Shown: positions 8,994 through 23,530, numbered from the stretch's first letter. The stretch: DNA of 64,000 nt from Microbacter sp. GSS18 (GCA_029319145.1 CP119753.1:3658001-3722000), one strand, 5' to 3'. A program made the numbers and translations. Notes: generated by a model not told the origin, from the letters alone.

Positions 8994-10565
8994 TCACGCG
9001 GCCTCGCGCGCGGCCTCGGACGGGCGGACGTCGCTGAGGGGCCGTTCCTCGATGAAGAGGGCGAGCACGAACCCGATGAGGACCAGCGGCAGCCCGTAGA
9101 GGTAGATCGGCGGGAGCGCTTCGGCGAACGCGTTCGCGATCGCCTGCTGCGCCGGAGCGGGCAGCGACGCGAGGATCTCGGGCGTGAGCGAACTGATCCC
9201 CTCGCCGCCGATCGCGGGTGGCCCGGTGGGGCTGTCGGCGAAGGCCGTGGTGAGCCGTGTGACGAAGACGGCGCCGAAGACCGCGATGCCCAGCGAGGCG
9301 CCGGTCTGCCGGAAGTAGTTCTGAGCCGACGTGGCGGCGCCGAGATCCCGGTAGGGGACGCTGTTCTGGACGATGAGCGTCAGGTTCTGCATCGAGCACC
9401 CCACGCCGAGGCCCACGACCGTCGTCGCCGCCGCGAGGTAGAGGTACGGGGTGTCGACGGTCATCATCCCGAGCATCACGAGGCCCACGCCGCTGATGAG
9501 CGATCCGAGGATCGGGTAGATCTTGTAGCGCCCGGTCGCGCTGATCAGGCGCCCCGTCGTGATCGCCGCGACGAGGATGCCGGCCGTCATCGGGATCATC
9601 ATCAGCCCGGAGGCGGTCGCGTCGACCTGCTCCACCATCTGGAGGTAGGTGGGCATGTACGCGACGGTCGCGAACATCGTGATCCCCACGGTGACGGCCA
9701 CCCCCGCCGACAGGACGAAGTTCCTCTCGGCGAAGAGGCTGAGCGGCACGATCGGCTCGGCGGCCCGGCGCTCCACGAAGACGAACAGCACGCCGCCGGC
9801 GACGGCGACGGCCGCGAGTCCGATGATCTGCGGACTGAGCCACGCGTAGGTCGTGCCGGCCCATGTCGAGAGCAGGACGATCGCCGTGGACACACCGGCG
9901 AGCAGCGCGGTGCCGAGATAGTCCAGGCGCGGGCGTCTGCCGGCCGGCCGGTGCAGGTGCAGTGTGAACACGACGGTGGTCAGCGCGACGACGCCGAGCG
10001 GGATGTTGATGAAGAAGACCCACCGCCATCCCACGGCGTCGGTCAGGTACCCGCCGAGGAGAGGCCCGGCGACGCTCGCCAGTCCCCATACGGCTCCGAT
10101 CAGCCCCATGTACTTGCCGCGCTCGCGCGGCGAGACGATGTCGCCCACGATCGCCTGGGCGCTGATCATGAGTCCGCCGCCGCCGAGTCCCTGGAGGGCG
10201 CGGAAGGCGATCAGCTGAGGCATGTCCTGCGCGAGCCCCGAGAGCACCGAGCCGACCAGGAACACCGCGATCGCGAAGACGAAAACCGGCTTGCGGCCGA
10301 CGAGGTCGCCGACCTTCCCGTAGATCGGCAGCCCGATGGTCGCCGCGAGCATGTAGGCCGTGACGACCCACGACAGATGCTCGAGCCCGTTGAGCTCACC
10401 GACGATCGTCGGCAGCGCCGTCGCCACGATCGTCTGGTCGAGCGCCGCGAGCAGCATCGCCAGCAGCAGTCCGACGAAGGTCCAAACGAAGCGGCGCCGG
10501 TCGGCGGCGACCGCTTGGGTATCGGGCAGGACCGAGCCGGGAGTGGGAGTGGATTCAGAAGTCAC
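8994..10565 (-). CDS. DHA2-family MFS multidrug exporter (EmrB/QacA type)
   Basis: A 523-residue integral membrane protein with about 14 hydrophobic helices. Family motifs include [17 protein letters not shown] in helix 1, [11 protein letters not shown] (motif A), the motif B arginine in [12 protein letters not shown], and motif C near [21 protein letters not shown]. Such proteins export drugs or other toxic compounds using the proton gradient. GTG at 10565 is chosen because GAGGGG precedes it and because the hydrophobic domain starts soon after. It lies 37 bases downstream of a MarR-type regulator, so the pair is probably one operon induced by a substrate of the pump. Substrate unknown. Confidence 0.92.
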   Translation of the reverse strand: MTSESTPTPGSVLPDTQAVAADRRRFVWTFVGLLLAMLLAALDQTIVATALPTIVGELNGLEHLSWVVTAYMLAATIGLPIYGKVGDLVGRKPVFVFAIAVFLVGSVLSGLAQDMPQLIAFRALQGLGGGGLMISAQAIVGDIVSPRERGKYMGLIGAVWGLASVAGPLLGGYLTDAVGWRWVFFINIPLGVVALTTVVFTLHLHRPAGRRPRLDYLGTALLAGVSTAIVLLSTWAGTTYAWLSPQIIGLAAVAVAGGVLFVFVERRAAEPIVPLSLFAERNFVLSAGVAVTVGITMFATVAYMPTYLQMVEQVDATASGLMMIPMTAGILVAAITTGRLISATGRYKIYPILGSLISGVGLVMLGMMTVDTPYLYLAAATTVVGLGVGCSMQNLTLIVQNSVPYRDLGAATSAQNYFRQTGASLGIAVFGAVFVTRLTTAFADSPTGPPAIGGEGISSLTPEILASLPAPAQQAIANAFAEALPPIYLYGLPLVLIGFVLALFIEERPLSDVRPSEAAREAA

Positions 10566-10602
10566 GAAGAGGTCCCCTCGAAGTCTGTTCGCCGTGGCGG
10601 CG

Positions 10603-11055
10603 TCACGCCGCGCTCTCGGTGCCGGGCCAGGTCGCGCGGGCGCTGTTGACCAGCACCACCCTCGACAGGGCGGACTGGAGCGTCTCGAGCTGCTCCGCAG
10701 GGATCCCGGCCAGCAGCACGCCCACCCGCTCGCTGACGGACGCGCGGTACGCCGCCCCGAGCCGATCGCCCTGCGGTGTGAGGCAAACCCGCTGCGACCG
10801 CCGGTCGTCCGAGTCGGCGACCCGCCTGACGAGCCCGGCCTCCTCGGCGCGGTCGACGAGTCCGGTCGTGCTCGACTTCGCGATCCGCAGCATCGGTCCC
10901 AGCTGCGCCATCGTGACGTCGTGCGCGGCGATGACACACAGCAGCTGGGCCTGCTGCGTGGTCAGCCCGTGTTCGGCCGCCGTCTGCGCGCAGACGTCGG
11001 ACACCAGACCCGCGCTGCGCACCAGCGCGGCCGTCAGTCCCAGGACTTCGGCCAT
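10603..11055 (-). CDS. MarR-family regulator of the adjacent MFS exporter
   Basis: A 150-residue winged-helix regulator. [65 protein letters not shown] gives the helix-turn-helix and the DxRR wing motif of MarR proteins. ATG at 11055 follows GAGGAG. It is the first gene of the two-gene unit with the exporter, and a short inverted repeat about 55 bases upstream is a likely operator. Such proteins usually repress their own operon until a phenolic or drug-like ligand binds. Confidence 0.9.
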   Translation of the reverse strand: MAEVLGLTAALVRSAGLVSDVCAQTAAEHGLTTQQAQLLCVIAAHDVTMAQLGPMLRIAKSSTTGLVDRAEEAGLVRRVADSDDRRSQRVCLTPQGDRLGAAYRASVSERVGVLLAGIPAEQLETLQSALSRVVLVNSARATWPGTESAA

Positions 11056-11110
11056 GGGGGCTCCTCGGTTCTTCGGCATCCGCCTCGGTCGGCGTGTTCC
11101 GGCGAGTCTA

Positions 11111-11125
11111 GTTCGTATCACGAAC
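11111..11125. promoter_or_regulatory. Inverted repeat upstream of MarR gene, probable operator
   Basis: GTTCGT (11111-11116) and ACGAAC (11120-11125) are perfect arms around ATC. The spacing and position upstream of the MarR-exporter unit fit an autoregulatory MarR site. Confidence 0.6.
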
Positions 11126-11247
11126 CATATTCCAGGCGGCGCCCGAGATCGCCGGTGGCTGCATCTCTGCGGGAAGCTCTCAGGCTGGTGCGATGGACTG
11201 TGCGTCCCGCCGCCGCCCGCCCAGCCCGTCGCCCGTGAGGGGTGCCC

Positions 11248-11871
11248 ATGCCAGAACGCCGCCGCACCGCGCGGGGCGCCGCGCGGCGCCGCCCCCGTCC
11301 ATCACGGTCCGGCTCGCTTCCCCTCGCGCTCATCCCGGTGGGCGCCGTCGTCCTGGGTGGCATCCTGGGGGTCTCGGTCCTCGCCGATCAACCCGAGACG
11401 ACCGCCCTGCCGGTCTGCGAGGAGGTCGCGCCCGCATCCGGCGGCACGGTGGCAGGGTACGCCGGAGAGCAGCTCGAGAACGCGCGCGCGATCATGGACG
11501 CGGGCAACGCGCTCGGCTTCGGCCTCGACGGTCAGCGCCTCGGCGTGATGGCGGCCATGGGCGAATCGGGCCTGCGCAATCTCGACTACGGCGACTGGGA
11601 GACCTCGGGCGTGCGCAATCCCGACGGCACGCCGACCACATCGCTCGGGCTCTTCCAGCAGCAGGAGTGGTGGGGCTCGCCCGAGCAGCGCATGGACCCG
11701 ACACACGCGGCGACGCTCTTCTTCCGCGCGCTCGCCCAGGTCGAGGGATGGGAGCGCATGGACGCCTCGCGCGCGATCCACCTCGTGCAGGTCAACGCCG
11801 ACCCGGACCACTACAGTCGGTGGTTCACGGCATCCGGCGAGGTCGTCGTCTCGCTCACCTGCGCGGAGTGA
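11248..11871 (+). CDS. Secreted or membrane-anchored lysozyme-like protein
   Basis: A 207-residue protein with an Arg-rich N-terminus and one hydrophobic segment (LALIPVGAVVLGGILGVSVLA, about residues 26-46) that acts as an uncleaved anchor or signal. The C-terminal domain contains LGVMAAMGESGLRNLDYGDWE and a TSLGLFQQQEWWGSPEQRMDPTHAATLFFRAL block, which resembles the catalytic Glu region and QQ/W motifs of phage-like transglycosylases. It probably binds or cleaves peptidoglycan outside the cell. ATG at 11248 follows GAGGGG with good spacing. Confidence 0.75.
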   Translation: MPERRRTARGAARRRPRPSRSGSLPLALIPVGAVVLGGILGVSVLADQPETTALPVCEEVAPASGGTVAGYAGEQLENARAIMDAGNALGFGLDGQRLGVMAAMGESGLRNLDYGDWETSGVRNPDGTPTTSLGLFQQQEWWGSPEQRMDPTHAATLFFRALAQVEGWERMDASRAIHLVQVNADPDHYSRWFTASGEVVVSLTCAE

Positions 11872-11956
11872 GGCGCGGCTCGTGCCGGCGCGACGACCGG
11901 CCGCGATAATGCCAGTGCGCCGACAGGCGCCATGATCGGCGAAGGAGCGGACACGC

Positions 11957-12862
11957 ATGGAAGAGCTGCACGTCGAGAGCCTGCGCGAGTACATCGAGCG
12001 TCTGCGTCAGCTGGGCTACTCGGTCCGCGATGGACACTCGCCCGACCCCGACCTGATCGACCCCCACGGGAACCCCGTCTACACGTGGCAGGAGGGGTAT
12101 CCGTACGACGACCGCATGGGCCGCGACGAGTACGAGTTCGAGAAGTACAAGCTGCAGGTGGAGCTGCTGAAGTTCCAGTACTGGCTCGAGGACTCCGGCC
12201 GGCGCGCCATCATCCTGTTCGAGGGCCGCGACGCGGCCGGCAAGGGTGGCACGATCAAGCGGTTCACCGAGCACATGAATCCGCGCTCGGCCCGGGTCGT
12301 GGCGCTCACGAAGCCGAGCGACCGCGAGCGCGGGCAGTGGTACTTCCAGCGCTACATCCAGCACTTCCCGTCGGTCGGCGAGATCGTCATGTTCGACCGC
12401 TCCTGGTACAACCGCGCCGGCGTCGAGCGCGTGATGGGCTTCTGCACGGATGAGGAGTACGAGACCTTCATGGATCAGGCTCCGGCGTTCGAGCGGATGC
12501 TCGTGGACTCCGGCATCCATGTCACGAAATTCTGGTTCTCGGTCTCGCGCACCGAGCAGCGCACACGGTTCGCGATCCGTCAGCTCGACCCCGTTCGGCG
12601 GTGGAAGCTGTCGCCGATGGACATCGCGTCGCTGGACAAGTGGGAGGCGTACACCGCCGCCAAGGAGGAGATGTTCCGCCGCACCGACAAGAAGGACGCG
12701 CCGTGGATCATCGTCCGCTCCAACGACAAGAAGCGCGCGCGGCTGAACGCGATGCGCTACTTCCTGACGCAGTTCGACTACGAGGGCCGCGACGACGAGG
12801 TCATCGGCACGCCCGATCCGCTGCTGGTGATGCGCGGCAAGCGCGAGACGGCAGACGAGTGA
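11957..12862 (+). CDS. ppk2: Polyphosphate kinase 2
   Basis: A 301-residue PPK2-family kinase that transfers phosphate between polyphosphate and nucleotides. The Walker A loop GRDAAGKGG is at 90-98, the Walker B FDRSWYNRAGVERVMGF at 146-162, and the lid-like region QRTRFAIRQLDPVRRWKLSPMD is intact. The length and single domain match class I PPK2, which mostly makes GTP or ATP from polyP; the exact nucleotide preference cannot be read here. GAAGGAG precedes ATG 11957. It appears to be a single-gene unit. Confidence 0.94.
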   Translation: MEELHVESLREYIERLRQLGYSVRDGHSPDPDLIDPHGNPVYTWQEGYPYDDRMGRDEYEFEKYKLQVELLKFQYWLEDSGRRAIILFEGRDAAGKGGTIKRFTEHMNPRSARVVALTKPSDRERGQWYFQRYIQHFPSVGEIVMFDRSWYNRAGVERVMGFCTDEEYETFMDQAPAFERMLVDSGIHVTKFWFSVSRTEQRTRFAIRQLDPVRRWKLSPMDIASLDKWEAYTAAKEEMFRRTDKKDAPWIIVRSNDKKRARLNAMRYFLTQFDYEGRDDEVIGTPDPLLVMRGKRETADE

Positions 12863-12871
12863 CCCGAGCGG

Positions 12872-14449
12872 CTATTCACGCATGAGGTGCAGCCGGGCGA
12901 GCGTCTCGGGAGCCGTGCGATCGAGGATCCGGCCGCCGATCAGGACCCCGCCTGCGAGCCCCGCGCATCCCACGAGCACGCCCGCCGCGAGTGTGATCCA
13001 GCCCAGTGCCGGAGCACCGGTCCAGACCGCCGCGACGAAGACGGCGATGACCGGCGAGGCGATGACCGCGGTCGCGCCGAGGACCGCGTACGAGGCGGCG
13101 ATCGACAGCGTCGCGGCGCCGGCGGGAGCGGCGAACGGGTTGCGCCCTGCGCGCGGGACCGGCACCACGACGACGGCGGACGAGACGGCGGCCACCCCGC
13201 TCGCGGTGAGCAGGACACCCAGGCAGAGTCCGAGCAGCGCGGGGAGGTCCGCCCAGCGGCCGGTGATCGCGATGACGCCGATCTGGACGACGACCGTGGT
13301 CGGCGCGGCGATCACCAGCAGCGCGACGGCACGGCCGAGCCGGTCTGCGCGACCGCGGATGCCGGCGGCGACCTGAGCCGCGAAGGCGGTGCCGTCGTAC
13401 GACAGCTCGGCGAAGGCCGACAGCGGCAGAAGTGCGGCCACGACCGGGCCGATCGCCAGGGCGACCGCATCGCTGTCGAGCAGCCGCCACCACAGCAGCA
13501 TCGTGACCGGGATCGCCGGGATCAGCAGCAGCTGTCGGGCGCGGCGCGCATCGCGGAACCAGTAGATGAGCGAGCGCGCGGCCACGGCGCCGGCGACCCC
13601 GGTCGGCGCGAGGCCGAGCATGCCCGGCCCGGCACGACCGCGGAGCCCGGTCGACGCGCTGCCGCCGCGGGCTGTGGCGACGAGCGTGACCCGCCAGACG
13701 GCCGCAAGCGCGATCGCCGTCGCCACGGCGATCAGGGTGGCGGCGACGGCGCCTCCGGCGTCCCGCGCCGACACGTGCCCCGCGATCGACCATGCCGCAC
13801 CCAGCGGCGTCCATGCCGTCGACTCGATGAACGCCACGGCGGGGCCCACCATGTCGGTCCGTGGATCGGCGGCGGCCATGAGCGCGATCCCTGCGGGGAC
13901 GACGAGCACCCCGATCAGGAGCGCCAGCACCGCGGCTCGTGCCGCGCTCCGTCCCCGCAGGAGCATGTCGGCGAGCCCCGTGAGAGCCCGCGATCCCGCG
14001 ATGCAGGTGAGAGTGCCGAGCACGCCGGCCGCCACCGCGGCCGTCGCCGCCCAGGGATCGTCGATCCAGGCGAGCGCCATCGCCACGGATGCCGTCAGTG
14101 TGGCGGCGCCCGGAATCCACGTCAGCCCTGCCGCCACGGTCGCCGTCATGAGCCGCCCCGTCGGTATCGGGAACCGCGCGAGCCGCCGCGGCGAGAGCGT
14201 GTCGTCGACGCCGTCGAGGAAGAGCGGAACGATGAGCCATCCCGCGACGATCGCCGCGCCGGCGGCGACGGCGATCAGCTGACGCGCGTGGGGCGGAGCC
14301 TGAGACGACAGCGCGAAGCCCGCGATCTCCGCGGCGAGGAGCGCGAGGAGCGGGATGGCGCCCAGGATGACCGCCGCCAGCTGCACCGGGTTGCGGCGCA
14401 GCGTGTTCGCGAGGACGCGGAACCGCAGGCTCAGGAGGGCAGCAACCAC
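12872..14449 (-). CDS. ABC exporter, large membrane subunit
   Basis: A 525-residue hydrophobic protein with about 12 predicted helices and no recognisable soluble domain. It starts with GTG at 14449, 19 bases inside the 3' end of the ATPase gene, so the two form a coupled ABC transporter. It belongs to the loosely defined ABC-2-type permeases of actinobacteria. The transported compound is unknown; gene order ATPase-permease suggests export. Confidence 0.8.
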   Translation of the reverse strand: MVAALLSLRFRVLANTLRRNPVQLAAVILGAIPLLALLAAEIAGFALSSQAPPHARQLIAVAAGAAIVAGWLIVPLFLDGVDDTLSPRRLARFPIPTGRLMTATVAAGLTWIPGAATLTASVAMALAWIDDPWAATAAVAAGVLGTLTCIAGSRALTGLADMLLRGRSAARAAVLALLIGVLVVPAGIALMAAADPRTDMVGPAVAFIESTAWTPLGAAWSIAGHVSARDAGGAVAATLIAVATAIALAAVWRVTLVATARGGSASTGLRGRAGPGMLGLAPTGVAGAVAARSLIYWFRDARRARQLLLIPAIPVTMLLWWRLLDSDAVALAIGPVVAALLPLSAFAELSYDGTAFAAQVAAGIRGRADRLGRAVALLVIAAPTTVVVQIGVIAITGRWADLPALLGLCLGVLLTASGVAAVSSAVVVVPVPRAGRNPFAAPAGAATLSIAASYAVLGATAVIASPVIAVFVAAVWTGAPALGWITLAAGVLVGCAGLAGGVLIGGRILDRTAPETLARLHLMRE

Positions 14450-15183
14450 GCCGGGCTCTCCCCGTGGTCCCGTCGGCCGACCAGCTCCAGGAATCGGGAC
14501 TCGAGGTCGTCGTCACCGCGCACGTCGTCGATCGGTCCCGCGGCGAGGACGCGTCCGTCGGCGAGGACGGCGACGTGATCGCACGTGCGCTGCACGAGAT
14601 CCATCGAATGACTCGAGAGGACCACGGTGCCGCCGCCGGACGTGAACTGACGGAGGAGGTCGCGGATGGCCGCGGTCGAGACCGGGTCGACGGACTCGAA
14701 CGGCTCGTCGAGCACCAGCACGCGGGGGGAGTGGACCAGGGCGGCGGCGAGAGACGCCTTCTTGGCCATTCCCGCGGAGTACTCGGCCACGATCGTCCGG
14801 GCGGCATCCTCGAGATCGAGCACACGCAGCAGATCGGCGGCGCGCCGGCGGATGGTCGCCCGGTCGAGTCCGAAGAGAAGTCCGGAGAAGATGATCAGCT
14901 GTTCGCCGGTGAGCCGATCGTAGACATCCGCGCCGTCCGCGAGGTTGCCGATCAGTCGCTTCGCCTCGAGAGGACTGCGCCACACATCGATCCCCTCGAC
15001 CAGCGCCGTCCCCTGATCGGGCCGGAGCAGCCCCGTCGCCATCGCGAGGGTGGTGGTCTTCCCCGCCCCGTTCGGGCCGACCAGCCCGTAGAACGATCCG
15101 CGCGGAACCTCGAGCGTGACGTCGTCGACAGCCGCGCGGGCGCCGAACCGCTTCGTGAGGCCTCTCAGCTCGAGCGCGGGCAT
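14431..15183 (-). CDS. ABC transporter ATP-binding protein
   Basis: A 250-residue ATPase. Walker A is GPNGAGKTTT, Walker B is VLVLDEPFESVDPVS, the signature is the degenerate YSAGMAKK, and the H-loop is SSHSMD. The degenerate signature is usual in ABC-2 exporters of the CcmA/YadG-like type. ATG at 15183 is preferred over a start three codons upstream because the protein then begins MPALELRGLTKRFG and GGGAGTAGG lies nearby. It energises the permease encoded by the overlapping gene. Confidence 0.92.
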   Translation of the reverse strand: MPALELRGLTKRFGARAAVDDVTLEVPRGSFYGLVGPNGAGKTTTLAMATGLLRPDQGTALVEGIDVWRSPLEAKRLIGNLADGADVYDRLTGEQLIIFSGLLFGLDRATIRRRAADLLRVLDLEDAARTIVAEYSAGMAKKASLAAALVHSPRVLVLDEPFESVDPVSTAAIRDLLRQFTSGGGTVVLSSHSMDLVQRTCDHVAVLADGRVLAAGPIDDVRGDDDLESRFLELVGRRDHGESPAWLLPS

Positions 15184-15238
15184 GACGCACAACCTACTCC
15201 CGCCCCGCCGGGCCCTGCGTGGCGTACCATGGAAATAT

Positions 15239-15256
15239 CCGGACGACTATGTCCGG
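15239..15256. promoter_or_regulatory. Inverted repeat upstream of SDR gene
   Basis: CCGGAC (15239-15244) and GTCCGG (15251-15256) are perfect arms around a six-base spacer, between the divergent ABC and SDR genes. It may be an operator; no regulator gene is adjacent. Confidence 0.35.
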
Positions 15257-15312
15257 TTGCGTGAGTTTGGGCGCGCGCCCAGCGGAGGGCGCGCGCGGAG
15301 AGGAATCAGATC

Positions 15313-16116
15313 ATGGACATCGCAGGCAAGGTCTTCGTCGTCACGGGCGCCGGCAGCGGCATCGGACGCGCCGTCGCGCTTCGGCTTCTTTCGGGCGGGG
15401 CGTCCGTCGCCGGAGTCGACCTCAACGAGCAGAGCCTGGCCGAGACCGGCGAGCTCGCGCAGGCCGGCGACCGCTTCACCGCCCACGCCGTCAACATCAC
15501 CGACCGCGCCGCGGTCGAGGCGCTTCCCGCAGCCGTCGTCGCCGCACACGGCACCGTGGACGGCCTGGCGAACATCGCCGGCGTGATCCAGAAGTTCGAG
15601 CGCGTCATCGATCTGGACTACTCCGAGATCGAGAAGGTCATGAACGTGAACTTCTGGGGCGTCATCAACACCGTCAAGGCGTTCCTCCCGCTGCTGACCG
15701 AGCGGCCCGAGGCATCGCTGCTCAATGTCGCCAGCATGGGCGCCTACGCGCCGGTCCCCGGCCAGGCCGTGTACGGCGCGTCGAAGGCGGCCGTGTCGCT
15801 GCTCTCCGAGGCGCTCTACGCCGAGCTGCTCGGGACGAACGTCGCCGTCACGGCGATCTACCCCGGCGCGATCGACACCAACATCGCCGCGAACTCGGGC
15901 GCGCGGCTTCAGGCCGCCCCCGAGGCGGGCGCCGAGAGCAAGCGCAAGATGACCAGCCCGACCGAGGCTGCGCGCGTCATCGTCGAGGCGATCGAGAAGG
16001 GCCGCTTCCGCGCCACGATCGGTTCGGATGCCGCCATGATGGACCGGCTTTCGCGGCTCAACCCGAAGATGGCGACCGAGATGATCGGCAAGCAGATGGC
16101 GGACCTGCTGAACTGA
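15313..16116 (+). CDS. Short-chain dehydrogenase/reductase
   Basis: A 267-residue classical SDR. The cofactor motif TGAGSGIG is at 11-18, Asp36 in VDLNEQ suggests NAD(H) preference, and the catalytic set is Ser141, Tyr154 and Lys158 (YGASK). The C-terminus is short and helical. Substrate unknown; relatives act on alcohols, ketosteroids or sugar alcohols. ATG at 15313 follows GAGAGGAATCAG. A strong hairpin separates it from the ferritin gene. Confidence 0.9.
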   Translation: MDIAGKVFVVTGAGSGIGRAVALRLLSGGASVAGVDLNEQSLAETGELAQAGDRFTAHAVNITDRAAVEALPAAVVAAHGTVDGLANIAGVIQKFERVIDLDYSEIEKVMNVNFWGVINTVKAFLPLLTERPEASLLNVASMGAYAPVPGQAVYGASKAAVSLLSEALYAELLGTNVAVTAIYPGAIDTNIAANSGARLQAAPEAGAESKRKMTSPTEAARVIVEAIEKGRFRATIGSDAAMMDRLSRLNPKMATEMIGKQMADLLN

Positions 16117-16126
16117 ACGCCCCGCG

Positions 16127-16165
16127 CCCGCGGGCGCCCGTCCCTGTCGGCGGGGCGCCCGCGGG
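16127..16165 (+). terminator. Strong hairpin terminator after SDR
   Basis: CCCGCGGGCGCCC (16127-16139) and GGGCGCCCGCGGG (16153-16165) form a perfect 13-bp GC stem with a 13-base loop, 11 bases after the SDR stop codon. No U-tract follows. Confidence 0.7.
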
Positions 16166-16241
16166 AGGGGGTCGATATCCTGCAGGTGGCACCGCGTCCC
16201 CCGCGGATGCCGAGCACGTGAGCCCTCGAGATCGGAGCACC

Positions 16242-16766
16242 ATGACCACGTTCGACCAGCTTCTCACCGAGCAGATCGGCCACGAGTTCGCCGCGAGCCA
16301 GCAGTACATCGCGATCGCGGTGTGGTTCGACGACCACGATCTCCCCCAGCTCGCGAGCCACTTCTACCGCCAGTCCGTCGAAGAGCGCAACCACGCGATG
16401 ATGCTGGTCCAGTACCGCCTCGATCGCGACATGGGGGTCACGATCCCCGGCGTCCCCGACGTGCAGACCGAGTTCTCCGACCACACCGAGCCGATCCGTC
16501 TCTCGCTCGAGCAGGAGAAGCGCGTGTCGGAGCAGATCCAGGCGCTGTTCGCCGCGGCCCGCGCCGAGGGCGACGGCCTCGGCGAGCAGGCGATGCTGTG
16601 GTTCCTCAAGGAGCAGGTCGAGGAGGTCGCGTCGATGGCGACGCTGCTCAACATCGCCGAGCGCACGACGAACCTGTTCGACATCGAGAACTTCGTGGCC
16701 CGCGACATGCCCTCGGGCGCCGCTGTCGAAGCGGACGCCCCGCCCGCTGCCGGCGGCGCGCTCTGA
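16242..16766 (+). CDS. Ferritin
   Basis: A 174-residue non-heme ferritin that oxidises and stores iron in a 24-subunit shell. Ferroxidase residues can be read in EQIGHEFAASQQY (Glu15 region), SVEERNHAMMLVQY (Glu48, His51) and FLKEQVEEVA. The C-terminal Ala/Pro-rich tail after about residue 160 extends past the four-helix bundle. ATG at 16242 gives the standard MTTFDQLLTEQ start; the ribosome binding site is weak. Confidence 0.93.
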   Translation: MTTFDQLLTEQIGHEFAASQQYIAIAVWFDDHDLPQLASHFYRQSVEERNHAMMLVQYRLDRDMGVTIPGVPDVQTEFSDHTEPIRLSLEQEKRVSEQIQALFAAARAEGDGLGEQAMLWFLKEQVEEVASMATLLNIAERTTNLFDIENFVARDMPSGAAVEADAPPAAGGAL

Positions 16767-16815
16767 CCGCGCACCGCCCCTCGCCGTCCTGCGCTGTCGG
16801 GGCTAGCATCGCCCC

Positions 16816-17457
16816 GTGAGCTTCTCCGGCATGAATCCCGACGCGCTCGCCTTCTATGCCGACCTCGGGGCGCACAACACGAAGGAATGGTGGACGGCGA
16901 ACAAGGCGCGCTACGACGAGAACGTGCGAGCGCCGTTCGAGGCGATCGGCGACGAACTGGCCGGCGAGTTCGGGCCGGTGAAGATCTTCCGCCCATACCG
17001 CGACGTGCGCTTCAGCGCGGACAAGTCGCCCTACAAGCTCCACATCGGCCTGGTGTCGCGGTCGTCGCCGGCCCACTACCTGCAGCTCTCCGCGGACGGG
17101 CTCATGACCGGGGGCGGGCTGTACGACGTCTCGCCGGGCGTGCTCGCGCGGTTCCGCGCGATCGTCGACGACAATCGGCTGGTCGGCGACCTCGAGGCGA
17201 CGCTGGACGAGGTCCGGGAGTCGGGGTTCGACGTGATGTCCGGCGATGCGCTGCGCACAGCCCCGCGCGGGTTCACGGCCGATCATCCGCACATCGGGCT
17301 GCTGCGACTCAAGCGCCTGGCGGTCGGACGACGCGAGGCCCCGGCGGACTGGATGTGGACGCCGCAGGCGCTGGATGAGGTCCGCGAGCGGTGGCGCACG
17401 GTGTCGATCTGGTGCGACTGGCTCACGGACAACCTCGGTGACGCGATCGCCGACTGA
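16816..17457 (+). CDS. DUF2461 family protein
   Basis: A 213-residue protein with the features of the DUF2461/TIGR02453 family: FYADLGAHNTKEWWTANKARYDE at the N-terminus, then KIFRPYRDVRFSADKSPYKLHIG and YLQLSADGLMTGGGLYD. The function of this widespread cytosolic family is unknown. GTG at 16816 is the only start that gives a full-length N-terminus. No signal peptide or membrane helix is visible. Confidence 0.88.
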   Translation: MSFSGMNPDALAFYADLGAHNTKEWWTANKARYDENVRAPFEAIGDELAGEFGPVKIFRPYRDVRFSADKSPYKLHIGLVSRSSPAHYLQLSADGLMTGGGLYDVSPGVLARFRAIVDDNRLVGDLEATLDEVRESGFDVMSGDALRTAPRGFTADHPHIGLLRLKRLAVGRREAPADWMWTPQALDEVRERWRTVSIWCDWLTDNLGDAIAD

Positions 17458-17510
17458 TCAGGGCGTGTCGACCTCTACCACCGCCGGGGAGCGGATGGGA
17501 AACTGGCCGT

Positions 17511-17756
17511 ATGTCCAGCGCGGAACCCTTCATGCCGGCGCACGAGCCGCCGCCTCCGAAGCCGTATACCGACGTGGACATCGACCACGACGAGGACGTC
17601 ATCTTCGACGAGGAGGATGGGTCGGCCGGAGGGCCGTCGTTCGACGAGACCGCGCCGCCGCCTCCGTTCCGCAGACCGGTTCCGGGAGCTCACATGAACC
17701 ATGACGAGCTCGAGGAGGACTTCCCCGCGGGGGTCGACGACGCTCCGGAGCGCTGA
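17511..17756 (+). CDS. Small acidic proline-rich protein of unknown function
   Basis: An 81-residue ORF whose product is rich in Pro, Asp and Glu (VDIDHDEDVIFDEEDG) and likely disordered. No family is recognised. Third-position GC bias fits a real gene, and nothing overlaps it on either strand that looks better. It could be a small soluble partner protein; no role is proposed. Confidence 0.5.
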   Translation: MSSAEPFMPAHEPPPPKPYTDVDIDHDEDVIFDEEDGSAGGPSFDETAPPPPFRRPVPGAHMNHDELEEDFPAGVDDAPER

Positions 17757-18075
17757 TCGCTCCGGACCGCCGGAAACGGCCAGTCAGTGCCGTCAACCGT
17801 GCTGACCAGGACATTCTCGATGCCCTCCGGGTGCGACACGCCCGGGATGCGGGGTGGATTCGCCAGAGGGGCCCACGGCACGTAAAGTATTTCTTGTTCG
17901 CCCCAAAGGGAAGAGCGGAGCGGCCGGAAGGCCCCGCCCCCTCAAGCAGCGGACCAACCCCCACCGAAATCCGCAGGACAGACGCACGTCTGGCCGGCGT
18001 GAGGTGAGGGATTCCCCCTGTCTGGGAAGCAGCTCGACGAGCCGCAGAACAGCGCAGGACGCGCCGCCGGTCGAT

Positions 18076-18103
18076 TTGACACGGAGCGCGGATGGGATAA
18101 GAT
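18076..18103 (+). promoter_or_regulatory. rrn promoter (sigma-70 type)
   Basis: TTGACA at 18076-18081 and TAAGAT at 18098-18103 are separated by 16 bases, near-consensus -35 and -10 boxes about 260 bases upstream of mature 16S. Confidence 0.8.
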
Positions 18104-18169
18104 AGTGAAGTTGCCCCGCGGGGCTGGTCTCCTCCTGGTGAGGGGGTCAGTGGTGGGAGCATCCGATCC

Positions 18170-18201
18170 TTGAGAACTCAACAGCGTGCACTTGTCAAAT
18201 G
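18170..18201 (+). promoter_or_regulatory. rRNA leader box and 5' arm of 16S processing stem
   Basis: TTGAGAACTCAACAGCGTGC (18170-18189) is a leader motif typical of actinobacteria; a related TTGAGAACTACACAGTGGAC occurs upstream of 23S (20177-20196). The segment 18179-18201 pairs with two spacer segments, 19962-19972 and 20049-20060, which would enclose the 16S in a double-stranded stem for RNase III. Confidence 0.75.
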
Positions 18202-18363
18202 CCAAATAATCCTCGTCCAGCTTCGGCTGGTTGAGAATTCCTTTTGGATCAAAGACCAACTCCCTTTGTGGGGTTGGCAACGGATAGTCAGCAATGACAT
18301 CTCTTTGGTCAGATCAAACTCGCTGCGGCACTGTTTTTCCCGGTGTTGTATGCAATTTTTCTT

Positions 18364-23424
<5,061 letters not shown>

Positions 23425-23436
23425 CACCGTTTCTGG

Positions 23437-23451
23437 TGCTTGCGTCCACTG
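23437..23451 (+). promoter_or_regulatory. 3' arm of 23S processing stem
   Basis: TGCTTGCGTCCACTG pairs with CAGTGGACGCGAGCA at 20189-20203 over 15 bases with a single G-U pair, so the two would bracket the 23S precursor for RNase III cleavage. Confidence 0.75.
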
Positions 23452-23530
23452 AGTGGTTCCCGATGTACGGTCGGGGATCAGCAATCAACGAACCATGTTC
23501 GCTATTGCGACTGATTGAAACATCAATAGT

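Larger units (their letters stand above)
17757..18363 (+). promoter_or_regulatory. rRNA operon leader region
   Basis: No protein gene is supported in these roughly 600 bases. The first half is GC-rich and has a short palindrome at 17979-17992 (CAGACG-CA-CGTCTG). The second half holds the rrn promoter, the leader box and the 5' arm of the 16S processing stem, and becomes AT-rich close to the 16S gene. Confidence 0.7.
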
